The position numbers and the translations under genes were made by a program. Below the pieces are notes generated by a model. The model did no database searches. It was given only the letters and a program-made list of their open reading frames with translations, and had not been told where the DNA came from. Shown piece by piece: positions 59,990 to 64,000 of a stretch of DNA of 64,000 bases (positions within the stretch are counted from its first letter, which is position 1; each line of letters opens with the position of its first letter). Source of the stretch: Druceiella hillmani (Eukaryota > Arthropoda > Insecta > Lepidoptera > Hepialidae); NCBI GenBank assembly GCA_039881145.1, contig JAYKKI010000038.1, positions 2,243,001-2,307,000 on the forward strand. The letters are read 5' to 3'.

Positions 59990-61428
59990 ATTAAGTTTAA
60001 ATGTCGCAACTAAAATTTCTATAAGCCTAGAGATAATACAGTTTACGGTTACCTGCGAGCAATACAACAATAACATGTTTTAATAGATCACCTGTTATTG
60101 GCCTTATGTTATATCGTTACACGCTCCCATCCTTCGGATGAAATTGATGTCACATGATGGTCGATTGTATATTATTACATTCCCTCTCACTGGGTTCCAG
60201 TTGATAGCGATATTAAAACACCTCATTATGTCGTTCTAACATACTTTATTTAACATATTTTTTCATGAATTCACTTTCAATATTTCTTCTCATTTTGTCC
60301 TCTTTTGATAAAGTGTGAAAAAAAGTAGAGAGAAAATGCAAAAGAAATAATTGTAAATAAAATTAACGAAAATTTGTCAAAATATCTAGAATAATATAAA
60401 GTATTATATACTTGAAGTAGTTGGAACAAAATTATTAGAAGACGTAATTAAAAGTCATTAGATGTAAAATTAGTTAAAGTGTCCTAAGACATTTATAGTA
60501 TAAGAAATTTAAACATTTTTTATTTTTACTCTTTGCAAAATTTATATCTTTAATTAGTAAATAGGTATTGATTAAGGTATTGATTTTATATCGAAGATTT
60601 AAACTAACATTTTAATAAATGTTAGCACTTCCGACACATGTAGCTTCTTGTTAGTCGGTAACGTAACGAAAGATAGTATCCAATTTCAAACATTGTTCCA
60701 CAGAAATTACATTTATGGATTATATTGTTTTGTGAACGATATAAACATTAATATAAATTTAAGCATAGTCTCACCAAATTTGTGACATAAAATATGTAAC
60801 ATATTATGTTTCTTGGTACGGTTTAATTTAATAAAATGTATAATAATTTAACAAGGTCGAAGGTCATACGTTAATTATAAATGACTCGTCTTACATGTGG
60901 ATTTAACAAACCCTTCAAAACACTGTCCCAATAACAAATCTTTATAACCGGAGTAGGTAGGATAGCCGTAAAAATTCGTTTCCGTTTGTATGACTACATA
61001 CAATTACTACGTTAAACAATAGTCTGATAATTAATAATATTTAGTCAAAGAATAGCTCCAAAATTCCAGCGTTCTTTTAGATGATTGAAAAAAAATTGTT
61101 TAAAAAAGATTGGTAAAAAAGATACGGATGATTGAAATAAAAATTTGTTTAAAAATTTGTATTGCATATTAATTATAATGTCTATTTGAAGTATTTACTT
61201 GCAAAGTTGTATACACATAGCTCTAAAACTGTGACCAATAAGGACGGACAGACAAATGGAGGGACATGACAAAAATATAAAGATCCCGATTGTGTCATTT
61301 TGATATCCAAACTAAAATAATACCAAAACAAAGATTACAGCACTTTGAATATTTTAATATTGCGTTTTCCTAATCTAAATTTGAAATATTGCTTCATTTC
61401 ACCAAAATTCGTTGATCAAATGCAATAT
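59990..61428. other. AT-rich noncoding DNA
   Basis: No gene was recognised. GGACGGACAGACAAATGGAG near 61240 resembles phrases common in element tails, but nothing else supports an element. Confidence 0.5.
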
Positions 61429-61659
61429 TTAAACGTAATTTACGTAGCAATATAAGGAATAACAAACGCCAGCTACAATTTGAATACAAAAAACATTATT
61501 ATCCGCCCAAGTATCCTCTGGGCCTGTAGTGCTTAACGCTAAACCTGTTTGGTTAGGAGATATACTTCCTGACTCACGTCGTGCTAGGCTACCGTAACCT
61601 AAGATAAATAGAGACCGCATTGAGGTAATTATAATAAAAGTTATATACAAGAAAATCAA
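61429..61659 (-). CDS. unrecognised 76-codon ORF
   Basis: Residues from about 20 onward (GYGSLARRESGSISPNQTG, then LALSTTGPEDTWADNN) have balanced composition and GC-richer codons than the neighbourhood. This may be an exon or an old element fragment. No motif, splice site or homologue is recognised. Confidence 0.25.
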   Translation of the reverse strand: MIFLYITFIIITSMRSLFILGYGSLARRESGSISPNQTGLALSTTGPEDTWADNNVFCIQIVAGVCYSLYCYVNYV

Positions 61660-61682
61660 AATATTCTTTTATTAATTCCTTG

Positions 61683-61926
61683 GGGCAACTATCCCACAAG
61701 TCGAAATGATGAGTCGGCGTCTAACCCACACAGTGGGCAACTATCCTCAATCATGAGCTTGCTTATTTTATCTGAAATTTACTACAAATTATTTTCACAG
61801 TGTTAAATTATCCTCATTATTTTGTTCATTAATAAGTAAACAATCCATCATAAAAATTAAAGATAATTAAATGTACACCTTCTGTATCTCAATCGCTTAT
61901 TTCAAAAAGTTAGGCAACTATCCCAC
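61683..61926. repeat. GGCAACTATCC motif, three copies
   Basis: GGCAACTATCC occurs at 61683, about 61736 and about 61912, each followed by CACA or TCAA. The spacing is irregular. It may be a subterminal motif of an unrecognised element. Confidence 0.5.
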
Positions 61927-62560
61927 ATTTACCCAATGCTATTTATTTATTTTTATAATGATGACTGCAGCTAATAAATAAATTACTTTTGCCTTTAAAA
62001 ATTCCACAAGATATTTTTGTTTCGGGTGAATTTCTAATATTTCACCAAATTGTTTTGTTGTGGTCGGATTTTAATTTTTAAATTTAATTTTAAAGAATGA
62101 ACATATATTTTCATATTCTACTCGCAGCTCTATGGAGTTTATTCAGAGCTCTTTACAATTTTTGATCACATTTTGAGCAAAAACGAAATAAATTGCAGTC
62201 TATCTCATCCGCATGATAAAAACAGAAACAAATAAAACATTTAAATTAATATTTAGGTAATAATAAATATCCCATTGAAATTTTTGCATACATTAATTTT
62301 ATTTTTAACTATGTGTATATTTTAATCTAGTACTTTTTTCATATTAGTAATAATTTTTTATTTTTCAAAAATACCTTGCTTTTATTAATAATTGTTAGTT
62401 TTCTATTTTCTCTTTTTAATGTATATGGATTATAGAACATATGAGAAATCATAAATCCGAATTACAATTTACTAGGTAATGCCGTTATTAAGGCAGACCT
62501 TTTATGGTTCAACCTGTTATGGTTTTGTGGTAAATGTTTAAAAAATTATAAGTCTAGGAT

Positions 62561-63290
62561 AATGGCTATAGTTTTCCTGTAAACTTCTAATAATATTTTT
62601 ATTACGATTTTGACCCAATAGTTTCAGTAATAAAGAAGCAGAATGCTATATATTTGCGTATTTTTCGAAAATATCTTCTTAAATAATATGGTAAACTAAA
62701 TTGTAAAAAAAAACACTTTTGTATTTCTCGTAACCAGACATTTTCATATAATAATCTATATATAATATACGAAGCGAGAATAACAATTTTAAGACATTTA
62801 TTTACCATCTCTTTTATTGTCATACGAATATTATGAAAAATTGGTGAAATGAGATACGTGCAAAATATGTGGATTATAAGATATATTACTTTTGCTACTT
62901 CGAATATTCTACGTCGAATGATCCCTGACAAAATCGCCCCTGAATTCACAATATGTAAACGTATGCCTTCCATAACTTTCGTAGACCTAAAACAAAATTG
63001 GGAATATATAAATAATTGTGACATCTAGAATCATTACTGTAGTTTTCCTGCAATCTTTGCGTGGGTATATAAAACCTCATGCTTTTCCACAGGTTTAGTT
63101 TAAGTAGTTTCAGAAATAAAGGGGTAAGGACATATATTTTCTGCATATTTGCCAGTATTTCTCTGAAGATAGTATTTAAAATTATGAAAAAATATTTTTG
63201 AGATCCTTAAGACTAGTCAAGCGGTATGCTGCACCATATGTGGAATTAAAAAAATCGAGTACATTAGCTTGCCCTTCCTAAAATTACCAA
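62561..63290. repeat. diverged noncoding repeat family, tandem pair
   Basis: TAGTTTTCCTG(T/C)AA, AGTTTCAG(T/A)AATAAA and a TATGTGGA(T/A)TA block occur in the same order in a unit starting at 62561 and another starting about 63030 (spacing about 470 bp). The landmarks match block E and the start of block D at 36.6-37.8 kb, so both loci carry one family. The 140-codon minus-strand frame here lies within the repeat and has no recognised motif. Confidence 0.55.
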
Positions 63291-63660
63291 TGAATATTTT
63301 TTAGTTTAAGTATTTAGCTATTTTCGAATTTAGCTATTGCGATATGTGCGGGTAATTATGTCTTATTATTGCAATAAATTTCAAGTTCCTAATGCAAACG
63401 ATTTCTGAGAAAATGGCTGTGGCCGTCATACGGACCCACATGGGTGGTCTTATAACATTTCTTCTTTCCGTTTAATCTATGGAACCATAAAAAAAATTCG
63501 CTCACTGAGAGTTTCGTATCTGATACATTATGCAATGCTATGGACTTTTTAATTTATGAATCTTAGCTAAAGGCAGTTTTATTGACTAAATGTTTTAATC
63601 ACGCCGACTTATAAATGGTCTATATTAAAACAATATTCATGTAAACAAAGTCCTTCATTA
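63291..63660. other. AT-rich noncoding DNA
   Basis: No gene was recognised. GCTGTGGCCGTCATACGGAC at about 63417 is a short GC-richer phrase that may be the tail of the repeat family to the left. Confidence 0.4.
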
Positions 63661-63663
63661 TAC

Positions 63664-63665
<2 letters not shown>

Positions 63666-63704
<39 letters not shown>
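63666..63704. repeat. (AT)n microsatellite
   Basis: About 39 bases of alternating T/A. Confidence 0.95.
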
Positions 63705-63710
<6 letters not shown>

Positions 63711-64000
63711 AAAATATTTCTTCACGCGTCTTATCTCCACAATTTATCATTGCACTTATTACCGATATCGTCCCATCTTAAAAAAAAATCCTTTCATACA
63801 GAAAAAAGCTGTAATGAACAAATTACTTAAATGTACCAAACTTTATGGCGATATCAATACTTGTTAAGGAAAGTAGCAGTAACATGCAGACAGATAGATA
63901 ACAACAGACACACAAAAGTTCTTTTAGAAAGAATACACAGACACACAGAAAGATAACACAGCACACGTAGTGTTTTTAAATCATTTATCTTAATTAAATT
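63705..64000. other. noncoding DNA to window end
   Basis: A CAGACAGATAGATAACA / ACACAGACACACAGAAAG stretch near 63880-63960 is a weak simple repeat. Nothing else was seen. Confidence 0.5.

Noticed and set aside
61235..61270. GGACGGACAGACAAATGG as an element tail
   Set aside because: The phrase alone is low-complexity and common, and no adjoining coding or terminal structure was found.
62602..63024. 140-codon minus-strand ORF
   Set aside because: It lies inside a unit of a diverged noncoding repeat family, has no recognisable motif, and the corresponding unit at 63.03 kb does not keep the frame open over a similar length.

Overview
The window looks like a gene-poor stretch of an arthropod, most likely insect, nuclear genome. 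By eye it is about 70% A+T, has many long (AT)n microsatellites, contains no bacterial-style gene packing, and carries transposon families typical of insects. No complete host protein-coding gene can be supported. Almost everything recognisable is a decayed mobile element. The open frames longer than 60 codons are mostly chance products of AT-rich DNA, or of microsatellites read as IYIYIY or CVCVCV.

Layout. 1-19 kb: AT-rich DNA with a few hairpins and short tandem duplications, a 35-codon ORF with a good start context at 2.5 kb, a 209-codon hydrophobic ORF at 4.1-4.75 kb, and a small foldback remnant of a Penelope-like element at 3.85-4.05 kb. 18.3-21.15 kb: a five-copy 134-bp tandem repeat directly followed by a 5'-truncated Penelope-like retroelement whose RT/GIY-YIG ORF (minus strand) lies between inverted arms of about 460 bp. 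21.9-23.3 kb: a 131-bp sequence present twice, 130/131 identical. 31.2-34.2 kb: a broken Ty3/gypsy pol ending in a compound AC/AT microsatellite. 36.6-37.8 kb and 62.6-63.3 kb: copies of one diverged noncoding repeat family. 43.3-47.1 kb: a decayed minus-strand Helitron Rep/helicase gene with a large deletion inside the helicase. 51.3-53.2 kb: a second, shorter Helitron with both ends recognisable. 53.1-55.6 kb: a recent tandem duplication of a segment holding a Helitron tip, an env-like remnant of an errantivirus-type retroelement, and a 343-bp noncoding block. 58.3-58.9 kb: a Penelope-end fragment beside a PIF/Harbinger transposase remnant.

The strongest hidden signal is a type I hammerhead self-cleaving ribozyme in the Penelope-like terminal repeats. 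Four copies are present (3.9, 19.1, 21.1 and 58.3 kb). The 58.3-kb copy keeps the whole conserved core and all three helices. The 3.9-kb copy keeps the core. The two copies in the large element each carry a core change. Hammerheads in Penelope-like elements are known in general; these particular copies and their decay pattern are what the window adds.

Limits: identifications rest on reading translations and motifs against remembered family patterns. No database search or folding program was run. Element ends are approximate unless termini are named.
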